From NCBI GenBank assembly GCA_025363655.1, contig JANYDK010000077.1:1-34691 (forward strand): a stretch of 34,691 bases of DNA, written 5' to 3'. A program made the position numbers and the translations under genes. This document shows positions 9,501-16,301 of this stretch, in pieces. A model generated the notes under the pieces. It was not told the origin of the DNA and did no database searches. It was given only the letters and a program-made list of their open reading frames with translations. Numbering within the stretch: the stretch's first letter is position 1; every line of letters starts with the position of its first letter. The DNA comes from Deltaproteobacteria bacterium (GTDB lineage Bacteria > Myxococcota_A > Polyangia > Polyangiales > JADJMO01).

Positions 9501-10755
9501 CTGGAGCGTCGATGGCGCCGGCGATTTCCAGGACCAGTGACGTCACCTCGCGGTGTTGACCGAGGCTCGCCGCGCGCGCGAGGCCGCCTTGGCTGAGCTC
9601 GATGTTCGAGGACGCTGCCGAAGTGCCTGCGCGTGGGGGCAACGTCGCCATGTCGGCGGCGTCGGGCACCTCGACCGGCGTGCGCACGAGACCTTCTTCG
9701 ACGTCGTCGCTGTCGACGATGACCGCCGAGGCCGGCGTGCTCCCGAGCCCGTCTTCGCGATATCGCTGGAGCAGCTCGCTCAGCGGGTGCGAACCGAAGC
9801 GCTCTCCGGCGGTGTAGAGGAACGCCAACAAATCGTCGTGGAGGCGTGCGGCGTCGGCGTAACGCTCGTCGGGCGACAGCGCCAGCGCCCGACGGACGAT
9901 CGACGCGAACTCCTTCGGGACGTCGGGACGCGCGAGCTCGAGCGGCGGAGCTTCGGCGGCGCGCACCCGACGCAACGTTTCGAACATCGTCGGCGCGGCG
10001 AAGGGATTGGTGCCCGCGAGCATTTCGTAGAGCACCACCCCGAGCGCCCAGATGTCGGCGCGCGCGTCGATGGTCTTGCCGTTCGCCTGCTCGGGACAGA
10101 GGTATGCGTACTTGCCGCGGATGGCGATGCGCCCATCTTTTCGCGGGGCGTCGTCGTCATCCTCGGTGCCCGTTCCCAGCGTGTCACGCGCCTTGGCGAT
10201 GCCGAAGTCGGTGACCTTGACCTCGCCCTCGAAGCTCAGGAGCACGTTCTGTGGGCTGACGTCGCGATGGACGATGCCGAGCGGACGCAGCTGCTCGTCG
10301 CGACGTCGATGCGCGTGATCGAGCCCCTTGGCGACCTCGGCGGCGATGTATGCGGCCGTGGCGAACGACATCTTCTCGCCGCGCCTTCGCGACCACGCCA
10401 GCAGCGTCGCCAGGTCGAGCCCGTGCACGTACTCCATCGCGATGAAGAGGGCGTCGCCGACGCGCCCGAGGTCGAACACCTGGACGACGTTGGCGTGCGA
10501 GAGGCGCACCGAGAGCTTGGCCTCGCGGACGAACATCTCGACGAACTTCGACTCTTGCGCGAGCTGCGGAAGGATTCGCTTGATGACGAGGACCTTCTCG
10601 AAGCCCTCGACGCCGTAGGACTTGGCGCGGAAGACCTCTGCCATGCCGCCCTGCCCAATCTTTTCGAGCAGCGCATAGCGACCGAAGGCCTCCCTTTGGG
10701 GAGGCTCGGAGCTTCCGGCGGGCGGCCGCAGGGTGTTGTTCACCGTGCTCGACAA
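6535..10755 (-). CDS. Giant Ser/Thr protein kinase with cyclase-like, AAA ATPase and TPR regions (1406 aa)
   Basis: The N-terminal Hanks-type kinase (about 27-320) has the glycine loop GQGGMAEVF (34-42), Lys59, catalytic HRDVSPQN (163-170) and DFG (183-185), so it should be active. A basic/acidic activation-segment insert (EDDDDAPRKD) is notable. Residues about 400-580 resemble a class III nucleotidyl cyclase (R-E-V-T-S-L-V-L then A-S-S-V-G-I-H-A-G), but the expected metal Asp is replaced in LVLEIAGA, so it is probably catalytically dead. A predicted ATPase follows, with Walker A GAPGTGKT (611-618) and a Walker B-like LHVLAWDD. The last 400 residues are Ala/Leu/Arg helical repeats of TPR type. 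The start is TTG at 10753-10755, with GGGGAG about 10 nt upstream; a GTG at 10741-10743 is an alternative. Such proteins are typical of Myxococcota. Confidence 0.9.
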   Translation of the reverse strand: MSSTVNNTLRPPAGSSEPPQREAFGRYALLEKIGQGGMAEVFRAKSYGVEGFEKVLVIKRILPQLAQESKFVEMFVREAKLSVRLSHANVVQVFDLGRVGDALFIAMEYVHGLDLATLLAWSRRRGEKMSFATAAYIAAEVAKGLDHAHRRRDEQLRPLGIVHRDVSPQNVLLSFEGEVKVTDFGIAKARDTLGTGTEDDDDAPRKDGRIAIRGKYAYLCPEQANGKTIDARADIWALGVVLYEMLAGTNPFAAPTMFETLRRVRAAEAPPLELARPDVPKEFASIVRRALALSPDERYADAARLHDDLLAFLYTAGERFGSHPLSELLQRYREDGLGSTPASAVIVDSDDVEEGLVRTPVEVPDAADMATLPPRAGTSAASSNIELSQGGLARAASLGQHREVTSLVLEIAGAIDAPVLATTDADAAPRSPIERASSGGEELLRRYGAHIVDSEQGRITAIFGLDEPDGRDTDLAVRCGLVLLRSLRELAPASSVGIHAGRITVDADGKIARDEKLSAIVVDARDLARCGDGRVAISAAALRHVRAAIDAEPISDSFRALSAVSGVLVKGRKPASDLYAKFVGRRDELRVLGEILAAATRRRARVVNLHGAPGTGKTRLLHEVQRRLTRGAYNVGWYLATCPPHGRNVPLSSVAAMMRVLCGIEEGDADVKIDAVRPRLRALGLGDDELRTVLDLARSGGDAHGGMEAGGRQEHAAAALAHMISRLCDDRLHVLAWDDMQAVDPASTAVLASVARAVASCRVVLIFAGPEGDPVIASPSSKSGAASGPQSDGRMVQQHLLVLQELGKDDSQKMVATRLGVKEVGPELVSFITARAGGNPLFLEELVRAMQDAGAIIKVSEPGDPEKGKPPVERAVARKGTDSIDLPKSLRGLVASRLAKLSVKERAILTAVALLGEPAEIDILALSAGEEIASLERMLGPLEQQGILRRGGERSVAFVSPVAREVVLDATPLEAKRELHAAIAASLIQLSETGERPGQPKSTPSYERIAHHLLEGGDRERAADNFARSGEHLLAAKRPEGGANDLIRALVVADLRDRSGEEVMRWLRALASSLGVARGARGRGSSETSTAIDRALARIDLDGDVRARRDALVDAGRCFGAVSIFDRAKDAFDKAELLSGKEDKALRRVLMARVEVARRSGEFGEAASILARLEPLVAAEKSNATELYEVLVGLGSATAAVGGDGAAAKAFAYLDRAEAITARIGDNPLRQIDRLKSRTLACFFARDFRASVELCERVADIARDAGLLFETGIALHNLGDAKIRLGENAPAYAALQQSLALAEEGGHERLIAINRAPIAYLDGIAGDAGAAGRLVDIVAWNHARGYHWDELNARYWLGLLYVAKKERLPAIEELSLARGLAQKLAMQSMIIDADQGLEEARKLPSA

Positions 10756-10977
10756 GAGACGAACGCTCCCCAGCGCGTCGACGATCTCTTGGCCCCCGTT
10801 TTCGACCCCCGCAGCACCTCGTCAGCGTACCACGTCGTTCGCCCGATTCCCCAGCGGGAAGCGCGAGGCGGCTCCCTTCCGTGAGTGCCGCGGTGAGACC
10901 AAATTGCGACCCCGGCGAGGTCATCTCGGGAGAGCGCTTGTCGAGGCCCCCCCGAGCACTTAACTTCTCTGACGCCC

Positions 10978-11865
10978 GTGCCCAGCTCCCCTCCCAAGGT
11001 CCTCGACGCCCCGCCGCCGCGAAAGGCGAACGTCAAAGGCGAAATGCCCGGTCCCCTGGAAAAACGGCCCGCCAGGCGCGCAGTCGAGAAGGGCGAGGCC
11101 AAAGACGGCGAGCTCGCCAAGCCCAGCAAGCTCCAAGAGTTGCGGCGACGATTCGGCGGCGCCGACGCAGGTGAGCGGCGCCTCCTCGATCTCGTGCTGA
11201 CCGCGCCGGTATTTTTTGTCTACCACATCGGCGTCGTTTTCTTGTCGGTGCGCAATGGTGTCGATCCGATCACCGATCAGCTCCTGCGTCTGCTCCACGG
11301 ATCGCTCGCGGCCTACCTCGGGCTCACCTTCGCCATCGCGGCTGTGCTCGCTGGCTTCGTCTGGCTCACGCGCGCCAAAGCGAAGCTCAACCCGGCCGCC
11401 TTCGCGCTCCGTCTCGGTGAGGCGGCCATCTACGCGGTCTTGATGTGCGTCGTCGCCAAGGCCGCCGTCACCTTCCAATTCTCGTTTCCCTCTGGCGGCG
11501 GCAAGGGTTCGGGGATGGGCGTCTTCCCGGCCGTCGTCATGTCGATGGGCGCTGGTTTTTACGAAGAAATCGCCTTTCGTGTGCTCCTCTTCGGCGGCGG
11601 CGTGTGGGTGCTCGACAAGCTGCGCGTGGCGCGCTCACCTGCGCCGAGCACCGACGTCGCCATCCAAGTCGCGTGGGCCATCGTCGCTGCGCTCTGCTTC
11701 AGCGCCGTGCACTACGTGGGGTCGCTCGGCGACAAGTTCACGCTCTCGTCGTTCGTCTTCCGCCTCGTCTGCGGGCTATTTCTCACGCTCGTATTTCGCC
11801 TCCGCGGCTTCGCCACCGCGGTCTGGACGCATGCGCTCTACGACGTCGGCGTGATGGCCTTGTGA
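10978..11865 (+). CDS. CPBP family intramembrane glutamic protease
   Basis: After a charged, disordered cytosolic N-terminus (about 1-65; Pro/Lys-rich) there are about eight hydrophobic segments. The CPBP signature is complete: motif 1 YEEIAFRVLL (E-E-x-x-x-R), motif 2 FSAVHYVG (F-x-x-x-H) and motif 3 WTHALYD. These Glu and His residues form the active site in Rce1-type CAAX proteases. Bacterial members act as membrane proteases in immunity, peptide maturation or stress control; the substrate here is unknown. The start is GTG 10978 with no clear ribosome-binding site; an in-frame ATG at 11044, after AAAGGCGAA, would remove 22 residues and is equally possible. It is divergent from the large kinase gene (222 bp gap with nothing recognisable). 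Confidence 0.88.
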   Translation: MPSSPPKVLDAPPPRKANVKGEMPGPLEKRPARRAVEKGEAKDGELAKPSKLQELRRRFGGADAGERRLLDLVLTAPVFFVYHIGVVFLSVRNGVDPITDQLLRLLHGSLAAYLGLTFAIAAVLAGFVWLTRAKAKLNPAAFALRLGEAAIYAVLMCVVAKAAVTFQFSFPSGGGKGSGMGVFPAVVMSMGAGFYEEIAFRVLLFGGGVWVLDKLRVARSPAPSTDVAIQVAWAIVAALCFSAVHYVGSLGDKFTLSSFVFRLVCGLFLTLVFRLRGFATAVWTHALYDVGVMAL

Positions 11866-11878
11866 ATTCGCGTGGGCG

Positions 11879-12379
11879 TCACTTCGAGCTGAAAATGGCG
11901 AGCAATTTCGCGGGTGGCGGGCGATGGAGCCGACACGTGCGCAGGGCAGCACGCGTCTTCGCGTCGAGCTCGCGGGCAGCCAGCGCGTCGATCACCGCGC
12001 GGAGAAACACGCGACGCTCGTCGGCGATCGGTCGATAGGTCGCGAAGTCTTCGCGAAAGGCAGACCAGCGTTCGCGCAGCTCTCGTTCGCGACGCTCCTG
12101 GTCGGCGGCGAGCGCGACCAGCTCACCTCCGTCGATCAGCCCTGTGGTGATGGCGGGATCGAGACGCGCGAGGAGGACTCCGACGGCGCGCAGTCGATCC
12201 GCCAGGAAATCGTGCCCTTTGGGACCCAACCCTTCCGTCGATCGTTCACGAGGCTCACGCCGTCCGCGTCGCCTCTGGCTCTCGGGCGGAAGCTCGTCTT
12301 GCTCGTGCTCGTCGCGCTCATCCAGCTCGTTCGCACTCGTAGTCATCGCAATCATCGCAGTCGCAGTCGTTGCGCTCAT
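11879..12379 (-). CDS. Hypothetical charged helical protein, about 166 aa
   Basis: After a Thr/Ala-rich start and an acidic/basic low-complexity stretch (DERDEHEQDE, then QRRRGRREPRE), residues about 50-166 look like a compact helical domain (LADRLRAVGVLLARLDPAI, then ELVALAADQERRERELRERW, ending RPPPAKLLAIFSSK). I do not recognise a family. No signal peptide or membrane segment is seen. The ATG at 12377-12379 has a GGGAGAAAG about 10-14 nt upstream; an earlier ATG at 12433 (184 aa) is possible. The DNA at the start is a degenerate TGCGAY repeat. The gene lies 176 bp downstream of the ExbD-like lipoprotein on the same strand and is convergent with the CPBP protease gene (13 bp gap). Confidence 0.55.
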   Translation of the reverse strand: MSATTATAMIAMTTSANELDERDEHEQDELPPESQRRRGRREPRERSTEGLGPKGHDFLADRLRAVGVLLARLDPAITTGLIDGGELVALAADQERRERELRERWSAFREDFATYRPIADERRVFLRAVIDALAARELDAKTRAALRTCRLHRPPPAKLLAIFSSK

Positions 12380-12555
12380 CGCTCGGCGTCTTTCTCCCGT
12401 GACGAAGCGGGTCACCAAAGGTCGCGAAAACATCCGTCCGCCGCCTATCGCTGGAGAGCGGGGCGCAGTTGCGTCGACGCACGACAAAAGAGCCAGCGTT
12501 CGTCCCGAGAGGACTCCGCAGCTCGACGCGTGTGCAGTGCCAGCGACGAAAACGG

Positions 12556-13362
12556 CTACTTGATGACGTCTTCGATCGTGTCCATCGGGCCGAGCGAAGG
12601 GACCGCGAAGAGCAGCTTCGAGAGGTGCGGCTTCTCCTTCGCCTCGGCGAAGGCGAGCGCGAGATCGAACGCGGGACCGAAGGTGCCGGTCGGCTGCGCG
12701 TAGATGCGCATCTGGCCTTCCGTGCACGCGCCATCGAGCTTGCGAACGAGCGCGAGCACGTGGTCCGTGGCGACGCCGATCGAGCTCGGCCACACCACCG
12801 TGCCGAACATGTGCGTCTCGGCATCGCCCGGGTAGGCGAGTGTGCGGCGATCCATGCCCACCTGCACCTTGGCGTCGGGCCCGATCCACGCGGTCGCGTA
12901 GCAGAAACCACGTGGCAGAGGGCCAGGCGGCGCGACCTGCACCGAGAGGAAACCACCGCCGTCGCGCGTGCCGTAGAGCTCCCAAACGCCGATGCGATAC
13001 CCGAGACCCGCTTGCATGAGACGGGTGAGCTGACCGTAGGGAACGTCGCGTTCGACGCGGATGCGAATCGGTGCGCCGCCGCGCTCTTTCGCCACGCGCT
13101 CGAGCAGTGGCCGCACTTCGGGAACTTCTTCCGAGAACTCGGGGCTGACGGGGAGCGGCGTGGTGTTGCCGTAGCCGACGATCGCGCGACGTTGCAGGTG
13201 CAGATCGACGATCGGCGATGCGAAAGGAGCATCGGCCATCGAGGCGCCGCTCGCGTCGGCAGGTGGGGTCGTCGACTCCTCGCCCTTGCGACAAAGGCAG
13301 CCGCCGAAGCTCGTGGCTAGGGCGACGCCGACGAGCAGCGCCACGGAGAAGCGGAAACCCAC
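12556..13362 (-). CDS. Putative lipoprotein with ExbD/TolR-like periplasmic region, 268 aa
   Basis: The start is GTG at 13360-13362. The hydrophobic N-terminus (VALLVGVALATSFGGC) ends in an imperfect lipobox with Cys22, then CRKGEE. Residues about 65-135 (P-I-R-I-R-V-E-R-D-V-P-Y-G-Q-L-T-R-L-M-Q then AGLGYRIGVWELYG) follow the pattern of the ExbD/TolR periplasmic domain, where a strand, a helix and a strand carry 'v.i.ad..v.yg.v..vmd.a...G'. Real ExbD is anchored by one uncleaved TM helix, so a lipidated version is unusual. The C-terminal half (about 135-268) is unrecognised and has two cysteines. The gene is divergent from the B12-riboswitch operon, 405 bp away. A link to TonB-type transport is inference only. 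Confidence 0.62.
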   Translation of the reverse strand: MGFRFSVALLVGVALATSFGGCLCRKGEESTTPPADASGASMADAPFASPIVDLHLQRRAIVGYGNTTPLPVSPEFSEEVPEVRPLLERVAKERGGAPIRIRVERDVPYGQLTRLMQAGLGYRIGVWELYGTRDGGGFLSVQVAPPGPLPRGFCYATAWIGPDAKVQVGMDRRTLAYPGDAETHMFGTVVWPSSIGVATDHVLALVRKLDGACTEGQMRIYAQPTGTFGPAFDLALAFAEAKEKPHLSKLLFAVPSLGPMDTIEDVIK

Positions 13363-13466
13363 GGCGACGTTCTAGCAGGAATTTCCCTAGACCCGCGTCG
13401 ATGGTTGCGTACCGAGGATGGGTACGAGTAGAGAGAGCGCGCGTCGGCCGGAATCCTGGTCGACGA

Positions 13467-13651
13467 CGTCGAGGCGGTTCTCGCGCGGGCGCATCAGCGG
13501 TCGCACGGGAGAATAGGGAAGTCGGTGAAAATCCGGCGCGGCCCCCGCCACGGTGACCGGGGACGATCGCGGACGTTGCCACTGGGTGCTCGCACCCGGG
13601 AAGGGTCCGCGGGAGGACGATCCGGGAGCCCGGAGACCTGCCGTCTCGACG
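13467..13651 (+). ncRNA. Cobalamin (B12) riboswitch
   Basis: The conserved core is readable in order on the plus strand: GGGAA (13516-13520), GGTGAAAATCC (13524-13534), GCCCCCGCCACGGTGA (13541-13556), then GCCACTGGG and CCCGGGAAGG on either side of a hairpin (about 13577-13604), and the B12 box AGCCCGGAGACCTGCC (13627-13642). The outer helix P1 closes it well: 13467-13477 pairs with 13641-13651 (10 Watson-Crick pairs plus one G-U). This fixes boundaries and strand. Cobalamin riboswitches normally repress B12 uptake or B12-independent genes when the ligand is abundant. The RNA ends 117 nt before the lipoprotein start at 13768. It accounts for most of the 405-bp gene-free stretch 13363-13767; the remainder shows no other gene. 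Confidence 0.95.
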
Positions 13652-13755
13652 CTTTCGTCCGGAGCACGCGGGGAGCGTAGCGGCGGTCGACGATGGTGTC
13701 GTCCGTTCGCGCGCGTCCCGAGTGGCTCCGATCGGCGGTGCGAGGGTGCACTGCT

Positions 13756-13765
13756 GGAGGTCACC
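13756..13765 (+). promoter_or_regulatory. Shine-Dalgarno with potential to pair with the riboswitch core
   Basis: GGAGG at 13756-13760 lies 7 nt before the ATG at 13768 and decides that start over an ATG 75 nt upstream, which would read through riboswitch-distal leader. The heptamer GGTCACC (13759-13765), overlapping the Shine-Dalgarno, is an exact complement of GGTGACC at 13552-13558 in the conserved riboswitch core. Alternative pairing could couple ligand binding to ribosome access. No clear Rho-independent terminator is seen in the leader. The pairing is inference from sequence only. Confidence 0.45.
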
Positions 13766-13767
13766 CC

Positions 13768-15138
13768 ATGGGCTCGATCATCGATTCACGTATTTCACGC
13801 GTCGCCTTCGTCGCGTGCCTCGGCATGACGCCGCTCTCGTTCTCGATCGCCGGTTGCGCCGACGACGCGGACACGCCGCACCCGACGCCGACGCCGGAGG
13901 ACAGCTCGGTCAGCGAAGTCGGCGCCGATTCGGGCGCCGACTCGGGCGTCGATTCGACCTTGCCCGACACGCGCGTGGACACTGGAACCGACACCGGCAC
14001 GTCCGCCGACACGCGTGACGCTGCGTTCGACGCCGATGTCGCCGATTCGGCCGATGCGCCGACCGACTCTGGCACCGCGGCCGATTGCCTGGCGTCGACC
14101 ACTGGCTCCGCTGTCTTCACCATCACCGACACCAGCCTCTGCGTGGTCGCCGCGTACACGTTGCCGAGCGGCTACGTCTCGTCGCTCACGTGGGGTCGTC
14201 ATGGCGGTCCGCTCGGCTTCGACTCGTTCGGTTCGCCGGCGGTCAAGCTCGTGCGCTGGGCGCCTCCGTCGGGCGCGACCGGTGCGCTGACCTCGACGAC
14301 GACCACCGTCAACGTGCCGTCGCTCCCGTCGTCCACGTTCTACTGGGACTCGCAGGCGCTCGATTTGCCCTTCTACAACTGGACGGCCATCGCGTATGCC
14401 GGCACCAGCGCCGGCTACCCCGGCGAGCTCGTCCTCGCCTCGTCGTCGAGCACCGACCTCGTTCGCTACAACGTCAACGGCTACTTCTCGGAGTCGGCCG
14501 TCGGTCTCGCGGCGTCGGGCGGACGTCTGCTCTATACCGGTCTCTCGCCGCTCGCGACATCGGCCTCGACCACCAACGCCGGCGGTCTCTACGCGGCCGA
14601 TCGCTGCGGCTCGGCGACCAGCTCGCCGCGTCTCCTGCCGGACACCGACACCACCTGCGGCGCGCCCCTCGAGGTCGCGACGTGGGAGAGTGGCAGCTCC
14701 GGCCCGATCGCGGCCGACTACAAGGAGAACGTCTTCGCCATCCTCTCGACGTTCAGCGGCAAGCAGGAGCTGCGCGGCTTCGAAAGCAGCAAGATCGCCC
14801 GCGGCGGCCTCGCCACCAACGGCACCAAGCTGTTCTCGATCGACGGCTACACGGGCGAGATGGTCGCCGATGGCAGCAAGGTCGTCTTCCAGTCGCACGA
14901 CAGCGCCTACAAGCCGATCGACGTGCAAGCGATCGATTACACCGTCGATGCCACCGCCAAGACGGTGAATCCGAGCGGCTCGGTTCGCGACATTCTCCAT
15001 ATGGTGACGCCCGGCACCGGCGTCGCGCTCCTCGTCGACGACAAGCACCGCGTCTGGGTGGGCGTCGCCGATCCGGCCACCGGAGACGCCGGGCCGACGA
15101 GCTCGACCTTCTACGTGTTGCGCAAGAAGACGCCGTGA
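13768..15138 (+). CDS. B12-riboswitch-controlled lipoprotein, propeller-like, 456 aa
   Basis: The signal peptide has a hydrophobic core (about 12-27) and lipobox I-A-G-C with Cys30. Next is an Asp/Ser/Thr-rich flexible linker (about 31-110; repeats such as DSGADSGVDS) typical of surface-exposed myxobacterial lipoproteins. The remaining 340 residues are Ser/Thr/Gly/Val-rich beta-strand segments with recurring loop motifs (ELVLASSSSTDLVRYNV, GGLYAADRC, GLATNGTKLFSIDGYTGEMV, VALLVDDKHRVWVGV) that look like blades of a beta-propeller; at least four cysteines are present. No named family is recognised. It is the first gene under the cobalamin riboswitch and overlaps the next lipoprotein gene by GTGA, so expression should fall at high B12. 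An uptake or surface-binding role is inferred from regulation, not homology. Confidence 0.85.
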   Translation: MGSIIDSRISRVAFVACLGMTPLSFSIAGCADDADTPHPTPTPEDSSVSEVGADSGADSGVDSTLPDTRVDTGTDTGTSADTRDAAFDADVADSADAPTDSGTAADCLASTTGSAVFTITDTSLCVVAAYTLPSGYVSSLTWGRHGGPLGFDSFGSPAVKLVRWAPPSGATGALTSTTTTVNVPSLPSSTFYWDSQALDLPFYNWTAIAYAGTSAGYPGELVLASSSSTDLVRYNVNGYFSESAVGLAASGGRLLYTGLSPLATSASTTNAGGLYAADRCGSATSSPRLLPDTDTTCGAPLEVATWESGSSGPIAADYKENVFAILSTFSGKQELRGFESSKIARGGLATNGTKLFSIDGYTGEMVADGSKVVFQSHDSAYKPIDVQAIDYTVDATAKTVNPSGSVRDILHMVTPGTGVALLVDDKHRVWVGVADPATGDAGPTSSTFYVLRKKTP

Positions 15139-16286
15139 GTCTCCCTCGCCGAAGCGCGGTCTTCGGCGGGACCCTCTTCGTCTCCGGCGTGCTCTCCTGC
15201 TCGGTGAGCACGCCGGTCGGCGATGGCAGCGTATTTCCCGCTGGGATCGGCGTGATGATCGTCGAATCGACGTATGACGGTCAGTCGATCGTCGAGGCCG
15301 TCGACTCGAGCACCCACGTGCGCGCCTTGCAGACCGGTGTCGGCTACGACGCCGATCCGCACCTGCGCAAGCTCCTCGGTGCCGACGGTCGCGCGCGATA
15401 TTTCCTCGTCGGGTCGACCAACGGCACCGTCAGCGAGCTCGACGCGCATGGCGTCGTCATGCAGGTCATCTCGGCGCGCGACGACGCGAAGGGGACCGCG
15501 TCCAATCCGCAAGACGTCGCGCTGATGTCCGACGGCACACTCCTCGTCACGCGCGGGAAGTTGTCGTCGCTCCTCTTCCTCCATCCCGACGGAGCACGCG
15601 AGACGGCCGATCTCGCGTCGTTCGCCGATCCCGACGGCAACCCCGACGCCGATGCGGTGACGATCGTCGGAGAAAGCGCGTTCGTCACGCTGCGGCGACT
15701 CGGCGATGGGTTCGACATTCTCCCCGCCTTTCCCTCGATCCTCGTCGCCGTCGATCTCGCGAAGCCGCACGCCACGCGCAAGATCGCCGAGCTTCCGCCC
15801 GACCCGTTCGGCCCGATCCGGAAGCGTCCCGGCGGTCCGGATGGCGAGCTCTGGATCACGTCCATCGCCGGGCCGATCAGCACGCCTCCCACCCACGGCG
15901 CGGCGCTCGTTCGCGTCGATGCGTCGACCGGTGCGGTGGTGCGGGTCCTCGACGAGGCGAACGTGCACGGCTTCGTCGACGCCTTCGACCTGCGCAGCGA
16001 GCACGAGGGATACGCGATCGTCGCCAGCTTCGAGGGGGCCAATCCGACGCACCTCGTGGCCTTCGATCCGGCGACCGGCGTGCTCCGTTGGTCTCTCGCG
16101 CCACGCGCCGAATACGTGCTGTGGGACGTGCAGGCACGCGGCGATCTTTTGTTCGTCACCGATCGAACGAAGGAGACGCCGAACCTCGCGCTCCTTCGAA
16201 CCAGCGACGGCGCACCCGTCGCCCAGTTCGCGACTCGCACGCTGCCGATCGATTTCGTCCTTCTCGGCGACTCGCAGAGCCGGTGA
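15135..16286 (+). CDS. Second lipoprotein of the B12-riboswitch operon, beta-propeller-like, 383 aa
   Basis: The GTG start (15135-15137) overlaps the TGA of the upstream lipoprotein, indicating translational coupling. The N-terminus RRSAVFGGTLFVSGVLSC is a short signal peptide with a plausible lipobox cysteine at residue 22. The body repeats a pattern of blade-like units: YFLVGSTNGTVSELDAHG, VALMSDGTLLVTRG, LLFLHPDG, ILVAVDLAKP, ALVRVDASTGAVVRVLDE, LVAFDPATGVLRW, LALLRTSDG. This strongly suggests a six- to eight-bladed YncE/NHL-like beta-propeller. No catalytic motif is visible. The obvious functional parallel is BtuG, the propeller lipoprotein that captures cobalamin for BtuB in Bacteroides, but sequence relationship cannot be claimed by eye. 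It ends 15 bp before the convergent adenosine deaminase gene. Confidence 0.85.
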   Translation: MSLPRRSAVFGGTLFVSGVLSCSVSTPVGDGSVFPAGIGVMIVESTYDGQSIVEAVDSSTHVRALQTGVGYDADPHLRKLLGADGRARYFLVGSTNGTVSELDAHGVVMQVISARDDAKGTASNPQDVALMSDGTLLVTRGKLSSLLFLHPDGARETADLASFADPDGNPDADAVTIVGESAFVTLRRLGDGFDILPAFPSILVAVDLAKPHATRKIAELPPDPFGPIRKRPGGPDGELWITSIAGPISTPPTHGAALVRVDASTGAVVRVLDEANVHGFVDAFDLRSEHEGYAIVASFEGANPTHLVAFDPATGVLRWSLAPRAEYVLWDVQARGDLLFVTDRTKETPNLALLRTSDGAPVAQFATRTLPIDFVLLGDSQSR

Positions 16287-16301
16287 GAGCGGTGACCTGC
16301 G

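Noticed and set aside
12318-12379. Cys/Asp-rich peptide-like sequence (ending C-D-C-D-D-C-D-D-Y-E-C) at the end of a minus-strand frame
   Set aside because: It is an alternate reading of a degenerate TGCGAY repeat that starts the hypothetical gene; no ribosome-binding site or independent start supports a metal-binding peptide.
12380-13582. Minus-strand frame continuing upstream of the hypothetical protein, overlapping the ExbD-like lipoprotein
   Set aside because: Arg/Ser-rich shadow in a different frame of the lipoprotein gene and riboswitch region; no domain or ribosome-binding site.
13693-13767. Earlier ATG for the first B12-operon lipoprotein
   Set aside because: It would put 25 extra residues before the signal peptide and has no Shine-Dalgarno, whereas the ATG at 13768 has GGAGG at ideal spacing.
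14085-15134. Plus-strand frame of over 300 Arg/Leu-rich residues inside the first B12-operon lipoprotein
   Set aside because: It is the +1 shadow of the lipoprotein; only its continuation from the GTG at 15135 is a real gene.
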